In this document: one piece after another, positions 44,370-59,700 of the stretch | How positions within the stretch are numbered: the first letter of the stretch is position 1 | How the letters are laid out: each line of letters opens with the position of its first letter | Assembly: GCF_023101765.2 (NCBI RefSeq) | Contig: NC_064236.1 | Location: 21,264,571-21,328,570 of the forward strand | DNA: 64,000 nt | Reading direction: 5' to 3' | DNA from: Spodoptera frugiperda | Taxonomy: Eukaryota > Arthropoda > Insecta > Lepidoptera > Noctuidae | Program-made: the position numbers and the translations under genes | Notes under the pieces: generated by a model | Databases searched by the model: none | What the model saw: only the letters and a program-made list of their open reading frames with translations | What the model was told of the DNA's origin: nothing

Positions 44370-47300
44370 CCATTACAGTACTGCAAGTGAAACATGTGAC
44401 CATTTTAGAACAGTGGAACATGTTACAATTTTGATTGTTGCATTATATTTATTTAGGACGTAGGGGAAAAATCTGGGACATTTCAAATCTAATACATCAA
44501 AACGTCTCAGTTGACATTGCAGGAAAATTACAGCCATGTTGCAGTCTTTTTCTCATCTTATTGTATTAAATCCATTATAGTATTAGTTTCTTTGCAACGT
44601 CAATGAAATAATTTATGCCAGGGTCGAATTTGCGGAGGCCTGCCAATCTTACAAGAACTAGTTGACGCTTACAATGCATTAAGGTCCACACTACACAATT
44701 TGAAAAATATCTTTTTCCAGGGTATGTATTCGTCAATTCGTACGTCTCAAGTTCTACCAGACAATGCCTTTACAATTATATAAAAGTTATTTAGATTGGT
44801 TCTAATAGTAATGGGCTTTAAGTTCAATCGATCCAATGCTTATTTATCACTTAGATTTTTATCTAATTCTTCGCAACATGATATAAATAATTTTATAAGG
44901 TTTGTAACGAAATTCATCTACCTATAATAATAAGTATTCATCTATAATAATTTTACTATACATAGAATCTCTATAAATATCTCAGGTTCAAACTTTTTGA
45001 TAGAGGGATAACTTTCTAGCAAAAAATATCTATAACAAAAATATAATATAATATAAAAATAGAAATGAAAAAATTAAGTCATATTAAATATTCAACAATG
45101 TAACACAACAGTGTATTACAACTCTATTATTATCAAGAGTTAACGCATTATATTATTTGAAAATGTAACATAGAATATTGAAAATGGTAAAGTTGTTGCG
45201 TCCGTCGCATTGGCTCGACTGAATCTTGTACTGATTTGTACTTACATTAAATTTATTTACAAGTTACTCGCTATCGCTTGCCCGAAGATAAACGGAAACA
45301 TATTCCATGGTCACACGGGTCGTTGAGTGTAAACTTACCTAATGATACGGTCATTATTGTATGCACATTCACAAAGATCACAGCCTTCAGAAATGTAACT
45401 AAAGTAGTGTGATGCGCACTGATCAGTAACGCTACATTAACTTTAATTCGACGGTAATGTTACATTTACGAATAATTATTGAATTGTTTATTATTTATTG
45501 ACTTCATTAGTTCAATCAAAAATTAAATTTACGTCCCTTTAATGTACTTTTCAGTCTAATGTGACACGGCGTAATGGCGATGTTACATTTAGCAAATGTA
45601 ACCTAAATTATATAAAATAGTAAATTACAAAAATTAATTACAAATCAGTACGCTTTTTTCCTTCCATATGCGTATGTGAACTGAAACCTCGTTTGTGCGT
45701 TGTTTAGTACAAATTTGTGCTAAATTTGCGCGGACATTGGTTTCGAACAATCTTCGGGCTTTCGACCGTAAAACTATAATAACACCGAAATATCGGAACA
45801 ACCAATAACCGTTGCTTTAAGTCTAATTTATTTTATACCATATGATTTTGAGACACAGTCTCTATTGCTATCGCCAATAGCATCCGCTACGAGGTCTAGC
45901 GACATTAATCCTGACCCGTTGGCCCTGCCGTCGGCGGCACCGATCTCATCGTGTGCCGCCCACTAACGTAATAATAACATTATTCATAAAAATATAACTT
46001 ACAAAAAATCTACTGTGACTTATTACAATACAAAAATGTCGAATGCTACACCAATTAAAAATTACATTCCCATCTACTTATTGCTTATAAATTAAAAATG
46101 TCATTATTGTTGCAAATTGTACAATTATATTCTTTATTATAATTTCTTATTATTTTATTTGGAAAATATTTTAGTCTTATAGTTAATTTAGAATTAAGAC
46201 GATCGCGGGATGTGTGACACGGCCGCGACCGCGCGGGGTAGAGGCGGGCGCCGCGCGTCCGTGTAAGACACCCTAAAATCTATCGATTTATTTAATATCC
46301 CTCGATTGCGAGTTTAGCGTTAGCCGCGCGTCACGCGACCTACCTCTCTATATACGAGATGACAAATCATTTGAGCCAATTATTGCGTTAAATGATAGCA
46401 ATCATCGTCAGCGACGTACACACATTTTTTAATATTAGGCCGTGCTTACTGCACCAATCACGACACACTAAAGATCATCTTAGTCTTAATAATATTGAAT
46501 TGAGCAGTATACGAACGCACGGACGCACAAATTGACTATAACCCTGTAGTAACTACTGAAACCTAATTAATAAGTAAGTATTTTTTCTCTTTCTAGGGGC
46601 GTATAAGTTAAAAGCATTACATTATTAAAGTCTCCACAAAATTGTATAACTTACTATAACGCTATTCATTTTAATCATCAATTAAAAAGATAATTTCTCT
46701 TATTATCTCTTATTCTACAAAAGAATGTCAACATAATTAGAATCCAAAACAACATCGTGTATATCAGGTTATATTCTGTTATGTAACGTACAGTTTCTTC
46801 TTCCACGTTTATCGTAATCAATTCCCGAATGCAAACTAGTGCAATCTGTTCACTGTTACTCTTCAATAATATGTCTCTATTACATCTGTTGTATTAACTA
46901 ATAATATCTGTCATCTGGATATGACTTCATATTCATTTGTATAATATAACAATAATTTACGAGTAAAAAGATAATAAACAACTTTTTTAAATAATATAAT
47001 TATTATAATATTCAGATAAATTGAATAAAAATCAACAATACAATAAAGTCACAGCATATTGTGTTTACATGTTTCTATACATGTTCGTGACGTCAGCACA
47101 AGTACAGTCAGCGTACCCATTTTAAGTGTTTAACTCTACATAGGATTTGTTGGCTCAGAGCAGTGCGTACAGCGTACAGCGTACAGCGTACAGCCAGCCA
47201 GATACACGCGTGCCTTCTCTCACGTCTGACCAGCGCACTCTCTAGTACTCGATAAAATCTACTATTTTATATTGAACCTCTCGCGCGCGCCGTCGCAACA

Positions 47301-47690
47301 TTCTTATAAGTAAATTTATAAATAGGTATCGGAAGCTATAATCTGTAGACCGTAATTACCCAACCCCAGACCCCGAAGTACTCAATAAAATTCACCATGA
47401 GAAGATCTAATTAAAATGGGTACAAGAAACGATGGCACTTTACAGGGTACCTATGCATTTTTTTTTCATAAATTATGTCATAAAATGACGACTAAAGAAC
47501 TAGGTATGTTTAATTTACGCCGTGACTTATTTACTAGTTTGAATTTATACCTAATCACATCGATTTAGAACATTTGTTGTGTGGTAGTAATGGTGGCACG
47601 GCCGCCGGCTTGACGTCTGAGCCCATGAAACAAGAAGCTGGCGGCGGCCTTGATTGGGGCGACGAGCGGCGCCCTCGCAGCGGTCTCCCA
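44370..47690. other. Region downstream of Glut1
   Basis: AT-rich with a CG-rich patch at 46200-46340 (gcggggtagaggcgggcgcc). May contain the Glut1 3' UTR on the minus strand; its end could not be placed. Confidence 0.35.
47165..47192. repeat. 7-bp tandem repeat, four copies
   Basis: gcgtaca repeated four times, about 500 bases beyond the Glut1 long-form stop. Confidence 0.85.
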
Positions 47691-47693
47691 TTG

Positions 47694-47782
47694 TCAGACA
47701 TTGCCTGTGGTGGGGAACCTCGGCGGAGGCAGCGGCGGCGGAGGCCGGCCTGCCTCCCCCCCACCCGAAGACTGCTCCGATA
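47694..47782 (-). CDS. Glut1: Glut1 long-form terminal exon
   Basis: Acceptor ctatacatttcag; two bases complete a Leu codon, then SEQSSGGGEAGRPPPPLPPP, RFPTTGNV and TGA 47696-47694. GC-rich within AT-rich surroundings. The phase fit with the previous exon is exact, but the low-complexity sequence gives no family support of its own. Confidence 0.62.
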
Positions 47783-50700
47783 CTGAAATGTATAGCTCGG
47801 TTATCATCAGGACCCTATCGTCTCAGTACTCCGACTCAACAACATTCACGCTATTCATGATTCATCAAGGTTCTAAGTAAGCTAAGTATTCTTTGTTGTG
47901 AGCTTAGTGTGTTGTCAGCACTAATACATCACAGACACTTATATAAGTACCAGATAGATGTGCGCTTGTATTTCCGAACGTTTATCACTTGCAGCCTTGA
48001 GGAAGACTCAAGTAATAATTTTGTTCAGCTTTTAATATCTCTTACTTTTAATATCAAGAGTGTATCACATTTATTATCTGACCACCAGTCAATGGACAGA
48101 TAGTGTTATAGTGCGATTTGATAAGTTGGCTGTTTAGTAAATAACAGCATGGAGGCGTAAGAACAGGTCAGAACATTGGTATGACAGCTGAAGGCTTGTC
48201 TGGCTTGTTCTACGCCTTACGATCAGTAATACCTGGTGAGGCTCAATAAGCAATGATGGTAACCCAAGAGTATCCTAGATATAAGATAATAACCTATTCA
48301 GTTTCTTCTCAGCGGCTGTTTCTTTTCAGTGAATTTTTGTAGTCTGCCGATATATCAGCGGGCCAATGTGAAGTGTTGTCGGCACAATGTGAACACCCTA
48401 TCATAGAAAAATGTGTTAAATTATCCAGTTCATATAAACACACAGGGATACCTCAAATTAACTGGCAAAACTTTAGTAGGTGGCCACCCATGTCAACCGT
48501 AACAAAAGCCTGGAGTTTGTCTTCTACAAGAGTGGCGAGTGAAACTACTGATACAGCAGCGGAGTAAATGCTAACAATGCAAAATTTCTATACATTGTTA
48601 AAATGATTAGATAGGATGTCTAAAACTATGCGCTAATAAAGATAAATATAACTCATAATAAATATATATTGTGTAGCACCACTGAAATAAATGCCAAATC
48701 ACTTGAGGTAGCCCCATTATATAAATTTTCATAAAATAACACATCAAGTCTGACAGAACACATAGCTTTGCCCACACCAAGAAGTCTAAGATTAACAAAC
48801 ATAACATACATACATATACAAACCTACCAAGGTCAAGAAAATCGTACAAAAATAAAACTCAGGACAACTTTAGAAGGTATTGTTGTTACCAAATAATAAA
48901 GGGTAAAGGGAAGTGCTACGGAATTTATAAGCACTGAAGTTAGGTTTTAGCATATTAGATAAAAATATCAGATGCAAAAGTCTTACAAGCAGAGCACGGG
49001 CGGCACACAAGGCAATTCTATCTGATGAAAGACGAGTGTAGGAATCGTCTTCCTCGTTTGCTGGCAAAATACAACTCGCAACAAGATGCATCACCAAAAT
49101 TGCCTCATGAGAAAAACTGACATTAACACATTATATCTCAACAACAGAACATGCCAGCACAGGTATACATATACTTATGTATGTACATCGATGACTGTGA
49201 AGTACAAAAGCATATTCAACAACGAAGTGTTACGTACGATGTCAAAATTCATATGTGAATGAGTGTAAATTCAGTATTAGTAACATTTTGATAAGGATGT
49301 AGTTCTATTGTATCTAAAATCAGTTATGGCTAATCGTAAGATGTAAATTGTAATTATTATCCAAATACTATTCTCGGAAAAGACAACAAATGGAGGACAG
49401 ACACAAAAATTGTTACGCTTAAAAAATGCAGCTTCAGACTGATGAAAGTCGTAAAGATAGCGTTGCAGTCGCGGAATGTCTATAAAACGGGAATGTTCAC
49501 TCCATTTATGGCTTCTCCTCGCTATGTAAATGTAGGCGTCATAGTGCTGTGAATGTGGTGACATAAAGCGTGGTACTTACGTGAATCGTGTTTCTCGTCA
49601 ACGGGGGCGGGGGGAGGCGGGGGTGGCAGCTGCTGTTCCAACGCGTTCACGCAGTTCATCATACTCCCGTAGAGGCGGCTGTCGCGGAAACTGTCCCTGC
49701 ACACAGTCTCCAATCATCCCCTTTGACCGATTATGTGAATACCCCCGCGTTTTCATGACTTTCATTATTGTAGCATTTACTTGATCATCAATTGTTGTGA
49801 TAACAGACACATTTGTTTAGCTTCGATTGTGTCTTGAACGCTTAAGTAGTTATTTTCAATTTATTGTTTAGTTACCGGACCGTACTTGTTTCTCATATTA
49901 TTTTTGATAATGTTCTTTTGTGTTTTTTGACTCTACACGTAAGTAATTTCTTCGGAACACGAATAATTAGAATGAATCTACGAAATAAAACATAACATTT
50001 TGCTATCTGGGAACAACGGCAAAATAAGGTTCCTCTCTGTTATTCTCTTACGAAACATTTTTTTACCCGTTCGTACTGAAAGTATTAATGTGTAAGTAAT
50101 GGATGTGACATGTTCAACACAATTTTAATCTGAAACACGTTACACAGTGGGTCGGGCGTAGTTCAGCAGCCCTCTCGGTAACAAAGGGTAACACCGTTCG
50201 TTCCAGTGGTATGTACATAATGCTATACAAACATCACGTGCATCGCGTGCTCATGAATGACCAGCACCAGTCTGGGTTCGTGCCGTGTCGTGATAATAAG
50301 GAAAATCATGAATCATGTGTCATGTTAATAGTAGGACACAGTCAGTGCCAGTAATAATCAAAACATATCAATCAAACTGCTGCCGTCTCTTACCTCCCGT
50401 TGGAATTCCGGAACAGTGCCAATATCTCTTCGAAGGTCTTATTTTTTGTTTCAGGAACTTTTTTATACGTAAATATCCAAAAAATTGCAAGGAATACACT
50501 AAAAGGCAGGAATGTATAGTTTTCCAGTAGTGCCTGAAAAACAAAAATAGTTAATATTGTACGCAACTAATAGAAATAATAAATCATTGTATTTCGTTGG
50601 TCATTGTTAACCAAAATTTAAGGAATACGTAGTAAACTGTTTGCCCACGGATTAGCGTCGACCCTCAATTTCATTATTACTTGATTGGAATCAATATTGA

Positions 50701-53700
50701 CATGAAATATGACTGACCGTAATTAGAAGATCAGAGTGCCTGTATCAATATTAATTAACGGATGGCAATCGGACTCCTACACATATTGTTGGGCAAACAC
50801 ACAAGCGACCTACCTTCATGCTAGGAAAGCCGATTCCGACAACGAAATTGGCCATCCAATTAACTAATACGGCGATAGCCATCGCGCTAGGGCGAGGGCC
50901 CTGCGAGAACAGCTCGGCAGTGATGAGCCAGGGAATGGAGCCGGGACCCACCGCGAAGAACACCACGAAACTCAGCGTCGACACCACGGACAAGTAGCTC
51001 ATCCAATCGATCATTTCCTGCACATAGCCGAAGAACTCCTATCAGGGGATAGCAATGGTGTCCTTTCCCGTCGCCGACCGGATGATGAAATAAACCACAA
51101 ACATAAATGCACATCACACACTAGTCTGTCCGTGTGTCGGTCCGTGCTCCGCGCGATGCGTGGAGTTTTGACTCAGTTGTTGAGTGCTGGTAGCGTCGTG
51201 TCGTCCATCTATCGTATGTACTGCGAATGCTGGTGATAAGTGCCATCCTGCTTTTGAGCAGTGTTCGTGTGATTACAAATTTCGCTTCATTTAAAAACGC
51301 GTGCGCTGAGCTCCCCGTGAACTTCTGCCACATTTTTGTGGTCAACAAAAATAGTGTTTCGTGCTTTGTGAGTGATGTTCCTAACATTTATATTTGAGAA
51401 TTTATTCCCATTATTTACAATGCTTTCCTACCGAGAGTCCGGTTTCAGAAACAGGAAAGTCGAAGAAGGGGGGAGGGCTAGCGAAGCGACGAGTATATGT
51501 GTCTCAATGATTGTTAGATCCGGTTACTTTGAATTTGAACAACTCACTGTCAACAACAGATGTCGCTGACAATGAATTGTTGAACTCAATAACAGGTAAT
51601 AAGACCATTGGAGACATATATACCCGATGAAGCAAATGACAGTGTGTGAGAAACAAACCAGGGATTAAAGATGAGGTGCATGCAATAGTGTTTCGTTTCT
51701 ACTCTAAAAGGTATTCTATAAGTAATACAAGATAATTTAATAGTTTCTAAAGATCACGTAAGATTATTTAGAAAATATAATTTGAAGTATAAAATTAACG
51801 CTACATTCTATTCAACATTCGACGACCTGAGTGACACAATATAAAGGATTTAAGTAATTGACGATCAAGTGTCATTACTTCACATTGAACTTTGAATTTC
51901 AAAGTAGCATTCGAATTCATTCTTCTTTATTGAATTGAAATAAATAAAATTAATTTAAATCACTCACCATTTTTGTTTGTCACTTAAATGGACACGTAAC
52001 GTCTTCAAAAACATATTATGTTATATACTTTTTGTAAGTTTAGAAGATATAATTTTAATAATTTTCAAATATCTTTTAAAAGCCAATATTTTTTACTTTT
52101 CAGTCTAAATATTTAATACATACTGTATTGATTTATAGAAAAATAAAATGTGTAAAAAATCCTACTAACAGAATGTTTCACTCAAATCGTCTTGTGAAGT
52201 GAATAGATCATTCTATATCTATAGATATCCCAGTAAACAGATATCTATAAATGAAAACACTAAAAGAAAAGTAATTTGGAAAAAAATAATTTAATAAATT
52301 GATTTGGAAGAGATCGAGCAACCAATTGGGGGATGATAAAAGTACTTAATAGAGTAATGTTAATAGAAGATTTGTACAGATAGAAGGTGAAGAAAGCGAT
52401 GAGAAAGCGTGCCAAAGCAATATTTAAATGTGTTCCTTGACTAATACCATAGTATATTACTGAAATAATAATGTGAATAGTACCAAAATAAATAATCAGA
52501 AATTCTGCAGGAATAGTAGTGGCATCTCGCAAGGAACACATTTTGGGCCATCGTCACGAGTGCGACACTGGCCCTACTTATTCTAAATTAGATTAAACTA
52601 TAATTAAACGTAACACTAAAGTATCGTTCAGTAAATTATTTGAATGTGATTATCAAATCGTTAATTAGTAGCAACCAACCCAATCAAAAACGACAAAATC
52701 TTCATTAAAGGTAATTTCAGTTTTTTCTATTCTTTGTTGAAAGTTATTTGCTGCGGCCTTTAATTTACTTAATATTGAAAAAGGAAAGAAATACACAAAC
52801 TAATCTTTCTTTTTTCGTCTTGAAAGGTAATAGTTTTACCAACCACAATTTTATATGACACACCTTTATTAGAAATGAAATGGTGATGAAAATAGAGAAG
52901 ATGAACATTCCCCCGAGGCCGTAGAGATGCAGCGTCCGTCTCCCAGTGCGGTCCATGAGTGGCAGGGAAACCAGGGTCATGCCAACCATGATGGCTCCGA
53001 TACCCATTGTTGCGAACTTTGCAGATTCGTCCGTCAGGCCCGAAGAGGTGAACAGCGAGGTGGAGTAGTAGAATACCTGAGGTGACAATAGAAAGGTAGA
53101 CCTTGATTTATCTTTATATAAAACTAAGAAATAACTATAACCATAATTCGCATGTCTAAACCACTCACTGCGTTGATGCCGCTGAGTTGTTGGGATAACT
53201 GCATGACGACACCGATGAGTAATGGTGCGCGTAACGTCGGAGAACATAGAAGTTCCCTCATTGAGATAGATGCTTCTGCTTGCTGCGCTCGTTCTTCTGC
53301 ACGCATTTCTTCAATATCTTCTTCAACCTGGATGAGATATGTTAGAGTTTTACTAACAAATATACGAATAACTCATCAACGTCGACTATACATACCTGAT
53401 TACTGGCCCGTAGTCGTCTTAGAGCTCGTCGAGCCTCCTCCTCCCACTGGCGGGTGATAAGCAAATATCGCGGTGACTCCGGACACGCTGGCAGTAACAA
53501 AAGTTGCAGTATCGCTGGGCAGATCGCCAAACCTGAATAATCAGAATATTAGCTACCGTACCATTCCATGATATTATAATAGTCAAGTCCGCTATAGTCA
53601 AATTTCTCCCTAGAGTAGAGAGTAGAGAGATTTAAAGTATAGGAATTAAAAAAGTTTTGGTAAACAGGTCTATGTTGTGTTAAACAAACTAATCCGTCAC

Positions 53701-56700
53701 TTAGTACAAGCCATCAACTGCCTCGCGTAATGAAAATGTCTCTAAAGCTAAAGTTAAACTGCGCTCGAGGCTTTGGCGTCGTTTGTGTCAACAGTTAACT
53801 TGCAAGTTGTCACTAACTTTTAAATCTCGCACCTGCACCGGTTGTCTCACAACTCTTACTTTCTCACTTTTCTTTTCATCTCTCATTACTCCAGCCTTTC
53901 GTTTTATACTTTCAAGGCCTGAATACAACTTGTTTTACCAGCTCAAAGTTTAAATACGAATCTGAATTTACTTCTAAAGTTTGGCTTTTGATCTTGTCTT
54001 GCGGATGAACTAAGTTTATTAAAGTTGCTAGCTTTTAAATGTGATTGAATTTCTTTTCATTGGATTATTTTTTCATCCCGATAATGATCTTGTGTCTTGA
54101 AGTAGTGATATACATTTGACGAGATGTCAATCACAATCATTAGCGTCATTGATATGAGATATCAAAGAAATGAGGTTGAAATTGTAAGCGTTAAATAATT
54201 TGTGCCGCTCGTTGAAATCTTTGCTTCTACGTTTATGCAGTTTCCAATGGAGTATTTTCAATATATAGCTTTTATAGTAGAATTGTTAAGTAGACGGGGC
54301 GTTCGCCGCCCACCGCGGTATCGGCCCGCCTCTACGTCACTACGTGCAGCTCTAGTATTACATGTTTATTTTACGTTTGTATCTAATGCTGTCCAATAAG
54401 AACTTCATATGACGTGCATTTCCGTAATAAATTGTGTTGAATATTTTATCTGAAATATTATCTTTCTTTGTGGGCGTTTATTTATCAATGTTTTTACGGT
54501 TTGTGCTTTGATGATAATTTTCGTTGATCCTTGAAGTCGTACTGAATAGATGTTTTTAACACATTCTAACTTTAAACCTGAAGGAAATTTTGATACGATA
54601 AATGAACTAATGTTAATACTTTATGAATAAAAACTTCTGAATTCAACTATATATATTATTTTGACTGTATTATTAATGAGTTTTAGGAACATTTCTGAGT
54701 ATTGTTTTAAATAGGCATCTCCAACACTGAATATTATTTAAATTTTTGAGTGAGTGAAGTCAAACAAATTCACGGACTTAATTGTTTTTGGGTCACGTCG
54801 AGTGCTATTAAGTTTTTTGTTTTCAAAATTAATAATTTTCTTTTTTATATAATAAATTATTGTCTACCCTCTGGCAACCAAAGTATCTTGGGACCACATG
54901 GTATAGGTTCTACAAACAAACGGGGTAAACGCCAATCCCAGTTTGCTTCAAATCAAAGCTAAATATCAACAACACATTCTTTTACAAAAAACCACAACGT
55001 CGCTGGACTTGGTTTTCTCCAGATGGTTCCACAAAAAACGAAATAGATTTTAGCCTCTCCTCTACAAGACAAATAATAACTAACGTCGAGGTACTCAATA
55101 ATTTCAAATTTAGTTCTGATCACCGACCTCTTAGAATTACAATACAACTAAACCAGAAGATACAACGGGCACGCACGATTAAAAATTCTATTAAAAAAGT
55201 AGACAAGTTGACATTGAATGCCAATAAGGAACGTTTTATGTTGGAATTAAAGAACAGCTTTCAAACTCTTAATTTAGACTCAGAAGACGAGAAAATACAA
55301 TATAAAAGCATCTCAAAATTTATAACGACTGCAAGCCAATACATCAAAATGGCTAAGTACAGAACGAATAATTTGAATTCTTCAACATTAAAAATTATCG
55401 ACGACTGCTAAAAAGTAAACGTAAGCAATAGACAGAGAGGTAAAACGAAAAATCCGCACAGATATACGTAACTACAATACTCAACTCATAAAAACCACTC
55501 TTGAGAAAAATCAGTCGCTTAGAATCGCAATCAGAGGCACAGAAAATGGAAAAGTATAGATATGCAACCTCAAAGACAAATGACAATGCCAGATCCTGCT
55601 CCACTTAATTTCATCAATGTACAAGAAATGTAAATTAATCAAAATTATGCAATGAAAATAAGTCCCTTGGTTACTTAATTATTATTCTGATAAACTTGCG
55701 GATAAAAGTTAGGAAATAAAAATAATTTAAAAAACCCAAGGCCGATTTCCTGTATTTATCGCGACCATCTGCGTTTCTTAGTACGCTTGCACAAGTAACA
55801 AAACGAGTCATTCAATAAAAAAAAGATTTATTAATGTAATATGTACGGATTTTAATATGAATTGGGTTTTAATACATACTATTAGTTTTTTTTTTTTTAT
55901 AATATATATTATAATGAATGCATATTCTAATTATTATTTCGTGTTTGAACATTTGTGGTTAGATGTAACGAAACGTCATTGGCGTGCGTGCGTCAGTTAT
56001 GTCCAAAAGTCATTATTTGACATTCGCTCTGTCTGTTCTGTTTACATTGTTGTTTCGTTATGACTATGAATTAAAAGTAGGATTACTAAAGGTGATATTG
56101 GTGATGACATTCCTGCCTTTCATAGCTAAACAACCTATGATAGCATTGTAATAATATAAAGCATTTATAATAATTTAATTATTTCTACCATTATAACTGC
56201 AATTAACCTAAACTGGTACCGTACCTAACCTAAATGTAATATTTTGTTCTTAGATTTATATAGAAACCGCAAGGTCTAAAGGCTTTTAATCATGTTTTTA
56301 GTTATCATTAATAGAGCAGCAATAGAATACTACATCTGCCATGCCTGTACACTATATTTTTTGGTGGGGCAAAGCTCTATAGAGATTCTGGCATTATGAT
56401 TTGGAATAAAACAGACGGATAAAGAAAAAATTTTAAATATCTGCACAGAATATTATAAATGTCTTTATGCTGCCGATAACATCACCCAAACGCACACAAA
56501 TACATACTCATACTCAGAAAGTATCCCACTTATAACCGGCCATGAAGTCCACCAAGCCTTGCTAAGTATGAAATACAGCAAAACCCCAGGTGAAGATGGT
56601 GTTACCACAGATGCATTAAAAATAGGAGAACAAATTCTTTTGCCCAGGTTTTCGACGCGACCTCTCTACTACGGACCATCTACATACTATGAATCGGATT

Positions 56701-59700
56701 ATCGAGAAATATTCTGAATTTAATCTCCCACTATACCTATGTATACATATACGTGTGTAGTGGGATATTAAATTCGTTCATAGATCATTCCAAAGGTTAC
56801 GACAGTCTCACCCATTTATTAATATTACACAACACTACACAACCAAGACATCCACCCAACCTATATTAACTTGAAAAAGTACCGTAGCAATAAAATTACA
56901 CAAACTTGACCAATTCTTCCCTATTTCTAAAGGAGTCGAACAATGTGACCCGCTATCCCCAAAACTCTTCACCGCAACCCTCGAAGAGGTCTTCAAAAAG
57001 CTTGTGACGTGTTGGAGTATGAAGGGAGTGGTTGTTGGGGAAGAGGCTAACAAACCTCCGTTTCGCCGACAACATGCTCTTCCCTTCTTTAGCATTTGAG
57101 CTGGGCGTCATGATAATGAACTCAGCTTTCTTTTCTTACCTATCTGGGATGCGTGTGCTACGGCGCACCACTATGGGCGGACAGGCTCACAATACGGCGG
57201 AAGCTTCTTCAAAGTCAGCGTCTAGCCTTGATCTTTCTGTGTAAGGCTTATAGGACGGTTAGCACGGGCCTCTGTGCTCGCGGGACTACTTGCAGTCGAT
57301 CTTGAGGTGCAGCGACGTGCTGCTGTGTACTTCGATGCGAGACCAAATTTTTCCGCAAACTTTCTAGCACAACGCGATCGAAAGAAAAATGCTAGATTGC
57401 TCATGCCATTAACGGACGTCTGGGATGAACTTCTGACTGAGTGGCAGTGTAGATGGGAATCTTTTATCAAGGGCCGCCACCTTTATCAGTTCTTTCCATA
57501 CATGCATGAGCGACTGGAGAAGACATGGTTGGAGATGGATCACTGTGTTGCCCAATTTCTTACTGGCCATGGCAACTTTAAAAGCAAATTGTTCTCATTT
57601 AAACTCGCTGATTCACCATGGTGCCAATGTTCGACAGCGGAGTTGCAACATGAGCAATCCGCCCATCACATACTCTGGGAGTGTGGTCTCTGTCAATCTG
57701 AGCGTAACACTATGTTAGATAATTTAATTGTTTCATCAGGTGTAGTTTATTACACGGGGCTTGTGGAGTCTCGAGCAAATTTCCGTGCGTTTAGGCGTTT
57801 TTGCCATACCTATTATTGGAAGTAAGTAAGTACAGCTCGTAGGGCCCGTTTAGTTTTAAGTAAAATTTCTGTGGTGCTTGGCGACTTGGAGCCTTTAGGT
57901 TTAAGTCATTCTGTCTACTGTATTAAATTCACCGAGGGAAGTGGAAACTATGATTTTTTTTTCTTCTCGTCTTATAACATCTTCTGATTTGTTTCTTTGC
58001 GGGATCCAAGACACATTTATTTCCCTGGGACGCGACCAAGGTTGGGGCGGGCTTAAAAAAAAAAGAACTCAGCAGAGCGAGTCTTGAGGTTGGACGGAAG
58101 ATGAACATGTCGAAGACCAAACTAATGACCAACAGCATAAAATATAGGTTAGAGGTAGATGGATGCACAGAAATAGAATTCGTCCAGGAATACATTTATC
58201 TGGGCCAACTAGTCTCTTTCCAGGCGAGACAAGAAAGAGAAGTTGCTAAACGCACCGAAAACGCCTGGAAGAGCTATTGGTCCATGAGGGTCCTAATGAA
58301 AGGTAATTTTCCATTAGTACTGAAAAAGTAACCAATGGACGTGTGTATTCTACCCAGCCTCACCGATGGCTGAACGCCATCAACTTTGTCTTTGACACAA
58401 CATCAGAAGTCCAAACTCAAAGTTTGCTAGCGGAACATAACAAAAATACCACGCTGCGCTCCACGACTAAAATCATCGACGTTGGTGACAAAGCCACAAA
58501 CTTGAAGTGGAACTGGGCTGGTCACGTCTGTTGTGCATGTCGGACGAGCGGTGGGCAAAACTTACTACTGACTGGAGCATCCACAGACGTAACGGCAAGC
58601 CCAAAAGGAGGTGGCGGGACAAACTTGACATTTATGACAAGGATTGGCTGCAAAAAGCTTTAATCAGCGAGGAGTGTAAGGAGACTAGGGAGGCCTTTGA
58701 TCTGCAGTGGGACGACTGTGAATTCTAAATCTGAAGTTATTGACATTTTAATGGCACTGGGCGATGTTGTCTTTAAGAGACAAAGTATTTTAATAAATTA
58801 AAAAAACTTGTCTGTATGTACGAGCATCGCCACATGATTTTAATTGTTTAACTTTATTCATTAGTTATGCATTACTTTGTTTCGTCGATTATGCTATTTT
58901 CCTTATTTACGCGTAGTCGATGTTATTTAGGTTAATCTATTGTAAGACAAATAAAGTCAAACAATAAAGTCACTCCGGTAGCACGGACACAATACAACGG
59001 TTTTATTCCCTGGCTACATCCCGTCAACTGCACCAAACTACTTCACTACAACATTCTATAGTTTTACTGTACGGGCTAGCGGCTCGTACATTTTGTTCCT
59101 TCGACCCAGATATTTTTCCAAAAAACTGAAAGGAGGCAACTAGATATGAGTCACAGAAACCAAAAAAAGATTTTTTTTAAGTTTTGCCTGTCTGTCTGTT
59201 TTTCTGTCTGGTACGTTATAACTTCGAAACTACTCAACCGATTTGAACGCGGTTCACAGTTGGATTACATAATATATAATTAGGAGCATTGTCAAAAGTT
59301 TGTTTCGGCCAAAATAAGTTATGGCCAATTGAAAATTTACTTCAAGCACTACAACTTAATAGCTTAGTTAATATTAGTCACAAAAAATATATGTATATAT
59401 CTTAATCTTAAAATTTATATGAGGTAACAAAATAACAAATAACGGTGTGCGCGGGCGCGGTTGTAGTGTTGAACACTGTGCTCGATAGATGGCGTTGAAA
59501 AAATACTTCAGCAACCCTGATCGCGGTGTAAAGATTCTCGGTTGTGTAATGACTATATGGGGTTCAATAGATCATTGTCGATCGTCAGTTGTCTATGATT
59601 TGATTCGGTTCTATATTTACCCGACTTCTTGTTGGTTTGCTTTTCGGTCGTTTATTGTGTTGTAAACAATTTGGAATTGATTGATTGGTTGTTTTGGCTT

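Noticed and set aside
47574..47786. Plus-strand coding exon in the GC-rich patch
   Set aside because: The minus strand explains the patch as the Glut1 long-form terminal exon with exact phase and a good acceptor; the plus frame has no splice support.
51121..51387. 88-codon minus-strand frame in a Glut1 intron
   Set aside because: No family resemblance and no splice sites that would fit the transporter.
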